A stretch of 64,000 nt of DNA from Halosimplex halophilum (GCF_004698125.1 NZ_ML214297.1:62001-126000); one strand, 5' to 3'. Counted from the first letter of the stretch, positions 8,713 to 18,083 are shown. A program made the numbers and translations. Notes: generated by a model not told the origin, from the letters alone.

Positions 8713-9120
8713 GGGTTGTCGTCACGCCCGATGCGTGGGGGGATCCCCAGCGAGGTCGCCGGCCGGACCGAGCCATCCTCGACGGTCCCGGCGGCGTTCG
8801 GTGCGTGTCACCTGTGACTCTCCCAGCACGACACATAAGGCTCACTACCGTATTATCAAAATCGCAAATTCAATCCCGGCTATCCGCGTATCGAAAACTG
8901 ATTCTGGCGGGGTCCGGTCGACCGACGTGCGGTGACCCGGGGCGGCGACGGCGACCGGCGGTCGGACGAACCGCCGACGGCCGGGCGGAGACCGGACAGA
9001 TCGACGCGCTGTCGGGGGAGAAAGAAATCCTTTAACGAGTTCCGGATAAGAACCAACCGAACGATTGATGCCAGCTATCTTCGTCCGAACGGCGCCGGTC
9101 GAACCGGGTGGGTCGGCCCA
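8713..9120. other. Divergent promoter region between pilin and antiporter operon
   Basis: No gene is seen in these 408 bases. The left part is the leader and promoter of the second pilin (minus strand TATA-like sequence near 8832-8839). The A/T-rich block 8850-8900 stands out from the surrounding GC-rich DNA. On the plus strand ctttaacg at 9030-9037 is the best TATA candidate for the antiporter operon, giving a leader of roughly 60 bases before the GTG at 9121. Confidence 0.5.
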
Positions 9121-10161
9121 GTGAGCGGAGCCCGCCTGCTCGTGCCGGTCTCGGAGTCGCCGACGCTCCGGAACACCGTCGCGTACGCGGTCGGGGAGGC
9201 GCTCGACGCCGCCGACGCGACGGGCGACCGCGCCGCGGTCCACTTCGTCTACCCGGTCTCCGAGCGGCTGACCATCGGTGAGGACTCCCGGGAGACCGAG
9301 CGGGCGCGCGAGCTCCTGGAGAAGGTGACCGTCTGGGCGGAGGAGGACCTGGGCGACGACGCCGGGGCGGTGGCGGTCGAGACCGGTCTCGTCGGGACCG
9401 GCGAGTACCTGTTCAGCCCGGGCGACTACGCCGAGGTGCTCACCAGCTACGCGGACGGCCACGACCTCGACCGCGCGGTGTTCGACCCGGAGTTCAACCC
9501 CCTGGGGACGACGCCGCTGCTCCCGCCGCTGGAGGGCGAGGTCCGGCGGGCCGGCCTCGACGTCGAGGAGGCTCCGGTCCAGCGCCAGCGGCGGAGTCCG
9601 CTGCTGGTCAAACGCGGGACCGTCGCGCAGTTCTTCGCGCTGTTCGGCGTCTCCTTCCTCTTCTATCTGCTGCTGGCCGGGTCGCTGGCGAGGTTCGAGC
9701 TCGTCACGGGCGCCATCTCGGCCGGCATCGTCGCGGTCGCGCTGTGGGGCGTCTCGCTGACCGAGCCGGTCGAGCCCGTCCGGACGGTCCAGCGGCTCGC
9801 GCGGTTGCTGCTGTACGTGCCGTACCTGCTCTGGGAGATCGCCCTGGCGAACCTCAGTATCGCCTACGTCGTGCTCCACCCGTCGCTGCCGATCGACCCG
9901 AAGATGGTCGAGTTCGACGCCGCCGTGTGGTCGCCGCTGTCGGTCACGACGCTGGCCAACAGCATCACGCTCACGCCGGGGACGCTGACAGTCGACGTGT
10001 CCCGGCGGCACTTCACCGTCCACACGCTGACGCGGGACGCCCGGGAGGACCTGTTCGGCGGGTCGCTGGAGCGGGCGGTCCGGTTCGTCTTCTACGGCCG
10101 GGGCGGCGCGCGCATCCCCTCGCCGAAGGAACGTTCGACGGAGGAGGGTGAGGAGTCGTGA
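9121..10161 (+). CDS. mrpE: Mrp-type antiporter subunit E with N-terminal stress-protein-like domain
   Basis: A 346-residue protein fused from two parts. Residues 1-155 resemble a universal-stress-protein-like alpha/beta domain (GARLLVPVSESPTLRNTVAYAVGEALDAAD). Residues 165-346 are the membrane MnhE/MrpE subunit: helices around KRGTVAQFFALFGVSFLFYLLLAG, then LLLYVPYLLWEIALANLSIAYVVL and the typical NSITLTPGTLTVDV. Bacterial MrpE has only the second part (about 160 residues). GTG at 9121 is chosen because the conserved domain begins there and no ATG in frame is near. It overlaps the next gene by four bases. First gene of the nine-gene operon for sodium/proton exchange. Confidence 0.85.
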   Translation: MSGARLLVPVSESPTLRNTVAYAVGEALDAADATGDRAAVHFVYPVSERLTIGEDSRETERARELLEKVTVWAEEDLGDDAGAVAVETGLVGTGEYLFSPGDYAEVLTSYADGHDLDRAVFDPEFNPLGTTPLLPPLEGEVRRAGLDVEEAPVQRQRRSPLLVKRGTVAQFFALFGVSFLFYLLLAGSLARFELVTGAISAGIVAVALWGVSLTEPVEPVRTVQRLARLLLYVPYLLWEIALANLSIAYVVLHPSLPIDPKMVEFDAAVWSPLSVTTLANSITLTPGTLTVDVSRRHFTVHTLTRDAREDLFGGSLERAVRFVFYGRGGARIPSPKERSTEEGEES

Positions 10162-10433
10162 CGCTCGTCGAGAACGTCCTGCTGGGGGCCGCCGCCGCGT
10201 TCGTCCTCACGTCGCTGGTCGCGCTCTACCGGATCGTCGACGGGCCCACGATGCCCGACCGGGTCATCGCGGTCAACGTCATCGGGTCGAACGTCGTCAT
10301 CGTCATCGCGCTGCTGGCGGCCGCGATCGGCGAACCCGGCGCGCTCGACATCGCGCTGGTGTACGCGCTGCTGAACTTCCTGCTGAGCATCGCCATCTCG
10401 AAGTTCACCGTCGAGCGCGGGGGGGTGCTCTGA
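10158..10433 (+). CDS. mrpF: Mrp-type antiporter subunit F
   Basis: A 91-residue protein with three transmembrane helices and the family signature YRIVDGPTMPDRVIAVNVIG between helices 1 and 2, the conserved MrpF/MnhF loop. It begins with GTG overlapping the stop of subunit E (GTGA) and its last base is shared with the start of subunit G, so translation is coupled. A small structural subunit of the membrane complex that exchanges monovalent cations for protons, important for sodium and pH balance in a halophile. Confidence 0.92.
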   Translation: MTLVENVLLGAAAAFVLTSLVALYRIVDGPTMPDRVIAVNVIGSNVVIVIALLAAAIGEPGALDIALVYALLNFLLSIAISKFTVERGGVL

Positions 10434-10747
10434 TGACGCCCCGCGAGCTCGCGGTGCTGGGCCTGGCCGCCGGCGGCGTGTTCTTCGCGCTGGTCGCCGC
10501 TGTCGGACTCGTCCGGCTGCCGGACCTGTACACGCGCGCCCACAGCACCTCCAAGAGCGAGACGCTCGGCGCCGTGCTGACGCTCTCCGCGGTCGCCCTC
10601 TCCTTCGGGACGACCATGTCGACCGTGAAGGCGGTGCTCCTGCTCGTATTCATGTTCATCACGAACCCGACCGCCGCCCACGCGATCACGCGGGCGGCCG
10701 CCGAACAGGGGATCGAACCGTGGACGAAGGAGGACGACGGACAATGA
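10433..10747 (+). CDS. mrpG: Mrp-type antiporter subunit G
   Basis: A 104-residue protein with three transmembrane helices and the MnhG signature VRLPDLYTRAHSTSKSETLG after helix 1. The last helix contains ITNPTAAHAITRAA, also standard for the family. It starts at the ATG overlapping the stop codon of subunit F and ends overlapping the next gene (ATGA), within the tightly coupled antiporter operon. Confidence 0.93.
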   Translation: MTPRELAVLGLAAGGVFFALVAAVGLVRLPDLYTRAHSTSKSETLGAVLTLSAVALSFGTTMSTVKAVLLLVFMFITNPTAAHAITRAAAEQGIEPWTKEDDGQ

Positions 10748-11280
10748 CCGGGCTGCTCGAGGTCGGACTCGTGGTCTTCGTCCTGGGCTGTGCCCTCGCG
10801 ACGGCCATGCTCCGGGACGTGCTCGGGTCGATCATCGCCTTCGGGGCGTACAGCCTCGGGATCGCCGTCATCTGGGTGTTCCTCCGGGCGCCCGACGTGG
10901 GCCTCACCGAGGCGGCGGTCGGCGCCGGGATCATGACGATCCTCCTGCTCCTGACCATCGCGAAGACCGTCCGGCCGTCCGACGAGGCGGTCCTGGAGTC
11001 GGTGGACCTGCGCGCGCTGGCCGTCTCGGTCGCGCTCGTCGCGGCCCTGTCGACGACGCTCGTCGCGCTCCCGGCGGTCGGGTCGGCCGACTCCGCGGTC
11101 GCGACCGACAACGTGACCGAGTACTACCTCGACAACGCCTACGAGGAGACCCAGGTGCAGAACGCGGTGACGGCCGTGCTCGCGGCCTACCGCGGGTTCG
11201 ACACGCTCGGCGAGGCGGTCGTCGTCTACTCGGCGGGGATCGGCCTGCTGGTCGTCCTCGACAGGGAGGTGCTCGGATGA
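10744..11280 (+). CDS. DUF4040-domain antiporter subunit (MrpA C-terminal/MbhD-E-like)
   Basis: A 178-residue membrane protein. The first 90 residues are a DUF4040 domain (three helices; LRDVLGSIIAFGAYSLGIAVIW, then the loop APDVGLTEAAVGAGI), equivalent to MbhD and to the segment after the core of bacterial MrpA. The remainder has a helix, an extracytoplasmic segment with NVTEYYLDNAYEETQVQNAV (MbhE-like) and a last helix. In haloarchaea the giant bacterial MrpA is split; this gene supplies its C-terminal functions. Four-base overlaps exist on both sides. Confidence 0.87.
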   Translation: MTGLLEVGLVVFVLGCALATAMLRDVLGSIIAFGAYSLGIAVIWVFLRAPDVGLTEAAVGAGIMTILLLLTIAKTVRPSDEAVLESVDLRALAVSVALVAALSTTLVALPAVGSADSAVATDNVTEYYLDNAYEETQVQNAVTAVLAAYRGFDTLGEAVVVYSAGIGLLVVLDREVLG

Positions 11281-11771
11281 GCGACGCGGAGGGGGCGCCC
11301 GTCGAGGACGAGCCCGTGGCCGAGAGCGGCGAGGGGCTCTACGTCGAGAGCCCGATCATCATGACCACCGTCCGGGTGATCACGCCGTTCGTCTTCACGC
11401 TCGGGCTGTTCGTGATGTTCCACGGGGCCGACTCCTCCGGCGGCGGGTTCCAGGGCGGCGTCATCGTCGGGACGGTCGTGCTCATGCTCGGGATCGCCTT
11501 CGGCATCGAGACGACCCGCGACTGGGTCGGCCCGCGCCTCGCGGTCGCGCTGGTCGGCCTGGGCGTGCTCGCGTTCCTCCTGATCGGACTCGGGTCGGTC
11601 GCGCTCGGCGGGGACTTCCTGGAGTACGAGGTCTACGGCATCTACCACGCCACCAAGTACGGCATCGAGCTCGTCGAGCTGGCGATCGGGCTGGTCGTCT
11701 CCGGAATCGTGACCGGCCTCTTTTTCGTCATCGCCGCGGGAGTGGGCGACAGTGGGAGTGATCTCGCATGA
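11277..11771 (+). CDS. mrpB: Mrp-type antiporter subunit B (MnhB domain)
   Basis: A 164-residue protein with four helices and the MnhB signature GADSSGGGFQGGVI near residues 50-63. An acidic, cytosolic N-terminal tail of about 25 residues (EGAPVEDEPVAESGEG) precedes the first helix, a typical haloarchaeal addition. It overlaps the previous and next genes by four bases each. Part of the cation/proton antiporter membrane arm. Confidence 0.92.
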   Translation: MSDAEGAPVEDEPVAESGEGLYVESPIIMTTVRVITPFVFTLGLFVMFHGADSSGGGFQGGVIVGTVVLMLGIAFGIETTRDWVGPRLAVALVGLGVLAFLLIGLGSVALGGDFLEYEVYGIYHATKYGIELVELAIGLVVSGIVTGLFFVIAAGVGDSGSDLA

Positions 11772-12124
11772 TAGACCTCCTCGCCGACCGCCTCTACTAC
11801 GTCGTCTCGTTCCTGCTGCTGGGCGTCGGGACGTACACCCTGATCGGCAGCCGCAACGTCGTCAAGAAGGTGATCGGGATGAACGTCTTCCAGACCGGCA
11901 TCTTCCTGTTTTTCATCACGTCGGCGTTCGTGACCGGCGCGAGCCCGCCGCTGCTCACCGCGCCCGCGCCGCGCGTGAGCCCGCTCCCCCACGTCCTCAT
12001 CCTCACGGCCATCGTCGTCGGGGTGAGCCTCACGGCGGTCGCGCTCGGGCTCGTCGTCCGCGTCTACGAGGCGTACGGCACGCTCGACGAGGACGCCATC
12101 AGGCGGGTGAGCCACGATGAGTGA
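11768..12124 (+). CDS. mrpC: Mrp-type antiporter subunit C (NuoK-like)
   Basis: A 118-residue protein with three transmembrane helices, homologous to NuoK of complex I. Conserved features are the Gly-rich first helix (LLLGVGTYTLIGSRNVVKKVIGMNVF) and helix 3 (ILTAIVVGVSLTAVALGLVVRVYE). It overlaps subunit B by four bases and subunit D by eight. It should contribute to the proton or sodium pathway next to the D subunit. Confidence 0.93.
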   Translation: MIDLLADRLYYVVSFLLLGVGTYTLIGSRNVVKKVIGMNVFQTGIFLFFITSAFVTGASPPLLTAPAPRVSPLPHVLILTAIVVGVSLTAVALGLVVRVYEAYGTLDEDAIRRVSHDE

Positions 12125-13682
12125 CCTGCCCGCCCTCGTCGTCGCGCTCCCGATCCTGGGGTCGGTCGCGGTGCTGCTCGCCGGGCTCGTCCGCCCGCGG
12201 ACCGGCTGGCCGATCACCGTCCTCGCCGCGGTCGGCCAGGTCGTCGCGGTCGGGGCGCTGGCGACCCGCGCGTTCGGCGACGACCCGGTCCGCTACGTCG
12301 TCGGCGGGTTCACCGCCCCCTTCGGGATCGAACTCTACGTCGACGGGCTGTCGGCCTCGATGGCGCTGCTCGTCGCGGTCGTCTCCGTCGGCGTCCTCGC
12401 GTACGCCCGCACCGCGGGCCCGCGGTCGAACCCCTTCTACGCGACCTACCTCCTGCTGGTCGCCGGCCTGACCGGCATGAGCATCACCGGGGACGTGTTC
12501 AACATGTACGTCTTCCTGGAGATCACGGGGCTGACCGCCTACGCCCTGGTCGCCAGCGGCGAGGGCGGCCGCTCCGCGCTGGCGGCGCTGAAGTACCTGC
12601 TCGTCGGCACGGTCGGCGCGTCGCTGTTCCTGCTGGGGATCGGCTACGCCTACGTCGCGACCGGGACGCTCAACATGCACGACCTGTCGACCCAGCTCGC
12701 CGATGTCGGTTACGCGGACCCGCTCGTCCAGGCCGCGTTCGGCCTGCTCGTCGTCGGCCTGTTCGTCAAGGTGGCGGTGTTCCCGGTCCACACCTGGCAG
12801 CCGACCGCCTACGCCGGCGCGCCCGACTCCGTGAGCGCGTTCATCTCGGCGCTGGTCTCGACGGTCGCCGCCTACGCCCTGATCCGGATCGTCTTCACCG
12901 TCTTCACCGTCGACTTCCTCGCCGCGAACGGCTTCGCGGGGACCCTGCTGGCCGCGGCGGCCGTCGTCAGCATCGTCGCCGGGAGCGTCCTCGCGGTGAG
13001 CCAGACGGAGATCAAGCGGATGCTCGCCTACTCGTCGGTGTCGCAGTTCGGGCTCGTCCTCGCGGCGGTCGCCGTCGCCAACACCACCGCGCTGACGGGC
13101 GCGGCGATCCACCTCGTCGGCCACGCCGTCATGAAGGGCGGCCTGTTCCTGACGAGCGGGCTGATAGCGACCGAGACGGGCGCCCGCTCGATCGACGGCT
13201 ACGACGGGCTGGCCGAGCGCCTGCCCGCCGGCGCGGGGGCGTTCGGCGTCCTCGCGCTCGCGATGGTGGGCGTCCCGCCCGCCGTCGGGTTCGTCGGCAA
13301 GTGGTACGTCGCCCTGGGCGCCGTCGAGGCCGAGGCCTGGCCGCTCGCGGTCGTCATCTTCGCGAGCACGCTGCTCACGCTCGCGTACTTCGCCCGGATC
13401 GTCGAGCGGATGTACTTCCGCGAGGCGCCCGCGGCCGACGCGAACGTCGAACCGGCCGGCGCCGAGCGCGGGACCCGGACGGCCGTCGCCACCGACGGCA
13501 CCGGGCCGACGGGCGACGAGGCCGGCTCGTCCCCCGCCGGCGACGCGCTCGCCGCCGCGCGCGTCTCCCTCGGGATGCGCGCGACGGTCGTCGCCGCGGC
13601 CGTCCTGGCTATCGTCCTCGGCGTCGCCGCGTTCCAGTACGGACAGCTCCTCGAACCGACCATCGAACGGCTCCTGTCATGA
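12117..13682 (+). CDS. mrpD: Mrp-type antiporter subunit D (first of three NuoN/L/M-like subunits)
   Basis: A 521-residue, 14-helix ion-translocating subunit. The core holds the conserved acidic helix (YVFLEITGLTAYALVASGEG) and lysine helices (LKYLLVGTVGASLF; VFPVHTWQPTAYAGAP; EIKRMLAYSSVSQFGLVL). A charged, glycine-rich cytosolic loop occupies roughly residues 435-480 before the last helix. It is followed by two more D-like genes, so the complex has three antiporter-type channels. Four-base overlap with the next gene. Confidence 0.93.
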   Translation: MSDLPALVVALPILGSVAVLLAGLVRPRTGWPITVLAAVGQVVAVGALATRAFGDDPVRYVVGGFTAPFGIELYVDGLSASMALLVAVVSVGVLAYARTAGPRSNPFYATYLLLVAGLTGMSITGDVFNMYVFLEITGLTAYALVASGEGGRSALAALKYLLVGTVGASLFLLGIGYAYVATGTLNMHDLSTQLADVGYADPLVQAAFGLLVVGLFVKVAVFPVHTWQPTAYAGAPDSVSAFISALVSTVAAYALIRIVFTVFTVDFLAANGFAGTLLAAAAVVSIVAGSVLAVSQTEIKRMLAYSSVSQFGLVLAAVAVANTTALTGAAIHLVGHAVMKGGLFLTSGLIATETGARSIDGYDGLAERLPAGAGAFGVLALAMVGVPPAVGFVGKWYVALGAVEAEAWPLAVVIFASTLLTLAYFARIVERMYFREAPAADANVEPAGAERGTRTAVATDGTGPTGDEAGSSPAGDALAAARVSLGMRATVVAAAVLAIVLGVAAFQYGQLLEPTIERLLS

Positions 13683-15436
13683 CGGAACTCACATCGCTCA
13701 GACCGGTCGCCGCAGTGCTCGTATCGGCAGTCGCCATCGTCCCGATCCTCGCCTCGCGCGGGCGGCCCAACCTCCGCGAGGCCTGGACGGTGCTCGCGGC
13801 GCTCGCCAAGCTGGGGATCGTCGCCAGCATGGTGCCGGGCGTGCTCGCCGGCGACACCTACGTCACCGACTTCGGCACGTTCGTCCCCGGCGTCCAGTTC
13901 GTCCTCCGGGCGGACTCGCTTGGGATCCTCTTCGCTCTGCTGGCGAGCCTGCTGTGGCTGGTGACCAGCTTCTACAGCATGGGCTACATGCGCGGGCTCG
14001 ACGAACACAGCCAGACGCGCTACTTCGCGGCGTTCGCCGGTAGCCTCGCGTCGGCGATCGGCATCGCCTTCGCCGGCAACCTGCTCGTGCTGTTCGTCTT
14101 CTACGAGCTGCTGACCGTCGCTACCTACCCGCTGGTCGCCCACGACGAGACCGACGAGGCCCGCGCCGCCGGCCGGAAGTACCTCACCTACACCTTCGGC
14201 GGCGGCGTCGCCGTCCTCGCGGGCGCGGTGCTGGTCTACTGGCTGACGAGTTCGCCCGCCGGCCCCGGGACGACCGCCTTCGCCGCCGGCGGGATCGCCG
14301 ACCTGGCGACGGCCGACCCCGTCGTCGCCCGCGTCGCCTTCGCCCTGCTGATCACCGGCTTCGGCGTCAAGGCCGCGCTCATGCCGATCCACTCGTGGCT
14401 GCCGGACGCGATGGTCGCGCCGACGCCCGTCTCCGGCCTGCTGCACGCGGTCGCGGTCGTCAAGTCCGGCGTCTTCGGCATCGCGCGCGTTGTGCTCGAC
14501 GTGTTCGGGCCGGACCTGGTGGGCGAGCTCGGGATGGGGACGATACTGGCGTCGATCGCCGCGTTCACGCTCGTCACCGCCAGCGTCATCGCGCTCCGCC
14601 AGGACAACCTCAAGCGCCGGCTGGCCTACTCGACGGTGAGCCAGCTCTCCTACATCGTGCTCGGACTGGCGGTGTTACACCCGTACTCGCTGGTCGGCGG
14701 CCTGCTGCACATCCCCGCCCACGCGTTCATGAAGCTCACGCTGTTCTTCTGCGCGGGGGCGATCCACGTCGAGACCCACACCGACGACATCTCCAATATG
14801 GCCGGCATCGGCAGGCGAATGCCGCTGACGATGACCGCCTTCGGCGTCGCGTCGATCGGCATGGCCGGCATCCCGCTGGCCGCCGGGTTCGTCAGCAAGT
14901 ACTTCCTGCTCATCGGCACCGTCGAGACGGGCGATATCGTCTTCACGCTCGCGCTGCTCGTTTCCGGAATCCTCAACGTCGCGTACTTCTGGCCGGTCGT
15001 CTACACGGCCTTCTTCGAGTCGCCCGGCGAACAGGACCCCAAACCACTCGTCGAGGCCGTCCTCGGCGGCCGCTTCGGCGAGCGCGACGTGGCCGCCGAC
15101 GGCGGGCGGCCGGACGACGACCCCGACGGTGAGTCGGCGGGCCCGGCCGACGACCGCGGCCACGCCGACGACCACGGCTACGCCGACGACCACGAGGGCC
15201 AGGGGCCGCTCGACGACGCCGAGGCCGCGGCCCACATCGAGCGCGAACACGGTCCCGACGAGCGCCCGGCCTGGGAACACCGCCGGTGGACCGGCGAGGA
15301 GTCGACCTGGCTGATGCTCGGCCCCATCTGCTTCGCCGCGACCGGCTCCGTCGTCCTCGGGATCGTCCCCGACGCCGCCGTCTTCCTGCGGATCGTGAGA
15401 CTGGTCGTCTCCGGCGTGACGGGGGTGAGCGTCTGA
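13679..15436 (+). CDS. Antiporter D-like subunit 2 with His/Asp-rich loop
   Basis: A 585-residue NuoN/L/M-like subunit. The core is conventional: FVFYELLTVATYPLVAHDETDEARAAG, PIHSWLPDAMVAPTPVSGLLHAVAVVKSG, and LKRRLAYSTVSQLSY. Between the penultimate and last helices (about residues 450-550, bases 15030-15320) lies a long hydrophilic insert unusually rich in Asp and His (several DDH and DDHGYADDHE clusters). The start at 13679 overlaps the previous stop. It probably forms one of the ion channels of the complex; the insert might bind metal or interact with a partner, but that is a guess. Confidence 0.9.
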   Translation: MTELTSLRPVAAVLVSAVAIVPILASRGRPNLREAWTVLAALAKLGIVASMVPGVLAGDTYVTDFGTFVPGVQFVLRADSLGILFALLASLLWLVTSFYSMGYMRGLDEHSQTRYFAAFAGSLASAIGIAFAGNLLVLFVFYELLTVATYPLVAHDETDEARAAGRKYLTYTFGGGVAVLAGAVLVYWLTSSPAGPGTTAFAAGGIADLATADPVVARVAFALLITGFGVKAALMPIHSWLPDAMVAPTPVSGLLHAVAVVKSGVFGIARVVLDVFGPDLVGELGMGTILASIAAFTLVTASVIALRQDNLKRRLAYSTVSQLSYIVLGLAVLHPYSLVGGLLHIPAHAFMKLTLFFCAGAIHVETHTDDISNMAGIGRRMPLTMTAFGVASIGMAGIPLAAGFVSKYFLLIGTVETGDIVFTLALLVSGILNVAYFWPVVYTAFFESPGEQDPKPLVEAVLGGRFGERDVAADGGRPDDDPDGESAGPADDRGHADDHGYADDHEGQGPLDDAEAAAHIEREHGPDERPAWEHRRWTGEESTWLMLGPICFAATGSVVLGIVPDAAVFLRIVRLVVSGVTGVSV

Positions 15437-17196
15437 TGGTCGACCCCCTCGTCCCGCCGTTCCTCCCCGTCGCCGTCGCGGCGCTGCTGCTGCCGTTCCT
15501 CGGCCGGAAACTCGGCCACGCGCTGGGCGCCCTCGCGTCGGCCGCGGTCGTCCCCTACGTCTGGCTGACCGACGCGGGGACCCACTGGGAGGTGTCGCTG
15601 TTCGGCTTCCGGGCGGTGCTGTACAACGTCGACGAGTTCTCGACGCTGATGGGCCTGATCTTCGGGTTCATCGCCGCCGCGGCGGTGGTCTACTCCTACT
15701 ATTCGGAGGCCGACTCGGTCCAGACCGCCTTCGCGCTGAGCTACGTCGCCGCCAGCCTCGGCGCCGTCTTCGGCGGCGACTGGCTGTCGCTGATCTTCTT
15801 CTGGGAGCTGATGGCCGTGACCAGCACGCTGCTGGTCTGGTACTACGGCGGCCGGGCAGTCCGCGCGGGCTTCCGCTACGCGCTGCTGCACGGCGTCGGC
15901 GGGACGCTCCTGCTGGGCGCCGTGATCTGGCACTACGTCGAGGTCGGATCCTTCCTCTTCTCTGCCGCAGAGGGCGGGATGGCCGGCGAGGTCGCCCCCC
16001 TGCTGGCGGCGGTCGGCATCGGCGTCAACGTCGGGTTCGTCGGCCTGCACGCCTGGCTGCCCGACACCTACCCGCGCCCGCACGTCGCCGCCAGCGTCTT
16101 CCTCTGCGTGTTCACCACGAAGACCGGCGTCTACGGCATGTACCGCGCGTTCCCGGACGGCCACGTCGCCGTCGCCTACATGGGTGGTATCATGGCTGTC
16201 TTCGGCGCGACCTTCGCGCTGTTCCAGAACGACATGCGCCGCCTGCTGTCCTACCACATCCAGTCGCAGGTCGGATACATGGTCGCCGGCGTCGGCATCG
16301 GCACCGCGCTCGGCCAGGCCGGCGCGATGGCCCACGTGTTCAACCACATCCTCTACAAGGGCCTCCTGTTCATGACCGCCGGCGTCGTCATCTACCGGAC
16401 GGGCAAGGAGAGCCTGAAGAAACTCGGTGGCCTCGGCCGCGAGATGCCGATCACCGCCGTCTCGTTCGCCGTCGCCGCGCTGTCGATCGCCGGCTTCCCC
16501 GGGTTCAACGGCTTCGTCAGCAAGGGGATCGTCATCTCCGCGAGCCACTACGAGTTCCCGGCGGGCCCCCTCGCTATCGGCGACTTCCACACCCTGGAAC
16601 TGCTCCTCCTGGTCGGGGGCGTCGGCACCTTCCTCTCGTTCATCAAGTTCGGCTACTACGCGTTCCTCCACGGCGAGTACGACGGCAGCGTCCCCGACGC
16701 CAACCGCGGCCAGGCCGTCGCGATGGTCACGGTCGCCGCCCTCTGTGTCTTCTACGGGCTGTTCGACGGCGCGCTGTTCGCGATCCTCCCCTTCGACGTG
16801 ACCAGCGACGCGGCCGTCGGCCATGTCTACGAGACGTACACCGTCGACCACGTCGTCGAGGGCGTCGCGCTGGCCGCGATCGGTCTCGTCGGGTTCGTCC
16901 TCATCAAGAAGCCGCTGTCGAAGGTGGGCCGGGTCCCCGACATCGACAGCCTGTACAACCCCGCGGCGCTGTACGGCACCCGCGCGCTCGTCGTCGGCGT
17001 CACGGAGCTGTACGCCGCGGCCGACCGCGCCGTCGTCGGCCTCGCCGAGCGCTCCGTCGCCGTGACCACGCGGCCGCGGGAATCCATCGAGGGGACGACC
17101 GGCGACGCGCCCGACTCCCTGCGGGCGGGCATCGGCACCAGCGTCGTGCTCGTGGCGCTGGTCGCCGTCGCCGTCCTCTTCGTCCTGATCGTCTGA
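15436..17196 (+). CDS. Antiporter D-like subunit 3
   Basis: A 586-residue NuoN/L/M-like subunit, last gene of the operon; its ATG shares one base with the preceding stop codon. The core has SLIFFWELMAVTSTLLVWY, GLHAWLPDTYPRPHVAASVF, FTTKTGVYGMYR and MRRLLSYHIQSQVGYM, with MAHVFNHILYKGLLFM carrying the conserved His and Lys. A hydrophilic segment with ADRAVVGLAERS precedes the C-terminal helix. The TYPRPH variant of the usual APTPVS loop sets this paralogue apart from the other two, typical of haloarchaeal mnh clusters. Confidence 0.9.
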   Translation: MVDPLVPPFLPVAVAALLLPFLGRKLGHALGALASAAVVPYVWLTDAGTHWEVSLFGFRAVLYNVDEFSTLMGLIFGFIAAAAVVYSYYSEADSVQTAFALSYVAASLGAVFGGDWLSLIFFWELMAVTSTLLVWYYGGRAVRAGFRYALLHGVGGTLLLGAVIWHYVEVGSFLFSAAEGGMAGEVAPLLAAVGIGVNVGFVGLHAWLPDTYPRPHVAASVFLCVFTTKTGVYGMYRAFPDGHVAVAYMGGIMAVFGATFALFQNDMRRLLSYHIQSQVGYMVAGVGIGTALGQAGAMAHVFNHILYKGLLFMTAGVVIYRTGKESLKKLGGLGREMPITAVSFAVAALSIAGFPGFNGFVSKGIVISASHYEFPAGPLAIGDFHTLELLLLVGGVGTFLSFIKFGYYAFLHGEYDGSVPDANRGQAVAMVTVAALCVFYGLFDGALFAILPFDVTSDAAVGHVYETYTVDHVVEGVALAAIGLVGFVLIKKPLSKVGRVPDIDSLYNPAALYGTRALVVGVTELYAAADRAVVGLAERSVAVTTRPRESIEGTTGDAPDSLRAGIGTSVVLVALVAVAVLFVLIV

Positions 17197-17315
17197 CCGG
17201 CGACCCCGTCCGGTGGTCGGGACCGCCCGACCGAAGTGGCCGTCCGCCGTCCCGGTCCCGCCACGGGTTCTCACACCGCCGCGTCGCTTTTCACACCGGC
17301 CGTCGACCCGCCGGT

Positions 17316-18083
17316 ATGACCCACTGGACCGAATCGGTCTACCGCGAGAACCCCGACGTGTTCCGCCGCCACCTGGAGGACCGCGTCGACGACGCCGCCG
17401 AGGAGACCGAGGCCCTGCTCGCACTGCTGGCCGAGCACGGGATCGAACCGGCGTCGGCGCTGGACGTGGCCTGCGGCATCGGCCGCCACGCGGTCGAACT
17501 CGGCGAGCGCGGCGTCCCGGTCCGCGGGATCGACATCTCCGAGTCGTACCTCGACCGGGCGCGCGAGCGGGTCGTCGAGCGCGGCGTCGGCGACGCGGTG
17601 ACCCTCGAACGCGCAGACATGCGCGACCTCGACGAGCGAACGGACGAGTACGACCTCGTCGCCAACATCTGGACCTCCTTCGGTTACTACGACGAGGCGA
17701 CGAACCGCGAGATCCTGGCCGGCATGGCGGAGCGCACTGCCGAGGGCGGCGCGCTCGTCCTCGAACTCGTCAACCGGGAAGGCGTGCTGGCCGACTTCCG
17801 GCCCGCCGCCGTCCCCGAGGACGACGACGCCCTCGTCGTCGAATCCGCCGAGTACGACCCCGAGACGGCCCGGATGGAGACGACCCGGCGCGTCTTCGCC
17901 GAGACCGACGAGGGGTACGACTACGAGGGCGAGATGGTCTACGACGTGCGGCTGTACGCGCCCGCCGAACTCGCGGCGCTGTGTCGCGACGCCGGCTTCG
18001 GGTCGGTCTCGCTGTACACCGGTCTCGACGGCGACCCCCTCGAACGGGAGTCGACGCGGCTGGTCGTCGTCGCCGAGCCCTGA
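17316..18083 (+). CDS. Class I SAM-dependent methyltransferase
   Basis: A 255-residue cytosolic methyltransferase. The SAM-binding motif I is ALDVACGIGRHAVELGERG (about residues 49-67), followed by the acidic end of beta 2 (IDISESYLDRARERV) and motif LERADMRDL; VANIWTSFGYYDE lies at the motif IV position. A T-rich box near 17286-17291 is about 28 bases before the ATG, fitting a leaderless start. It is a single gene, apparently separate from the antiporter operon (119-base gap). Substrate is unknown. Confidence 0.87.
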   Translation: MTHWTESVYRENPDVFRRHLEDRVDDAAEETEALLALLAEHGIEPASALDVACGIGRHAVELGERGVPVRGIDISESYLDRARERVVERGVGDAVTLERADMRDLDERTDEYDLVANIWTSFGYYDEATNREILAGMAERTAEGGALVLELVNREGVLADFRPAAVPEDDDALVVESAEYDPETARMETTRRVFAETDEGYDYEGEMVYDVRLYAPAELAALCRDAGFGSVSLYTGLDGDPLERESTRLVVVAEP

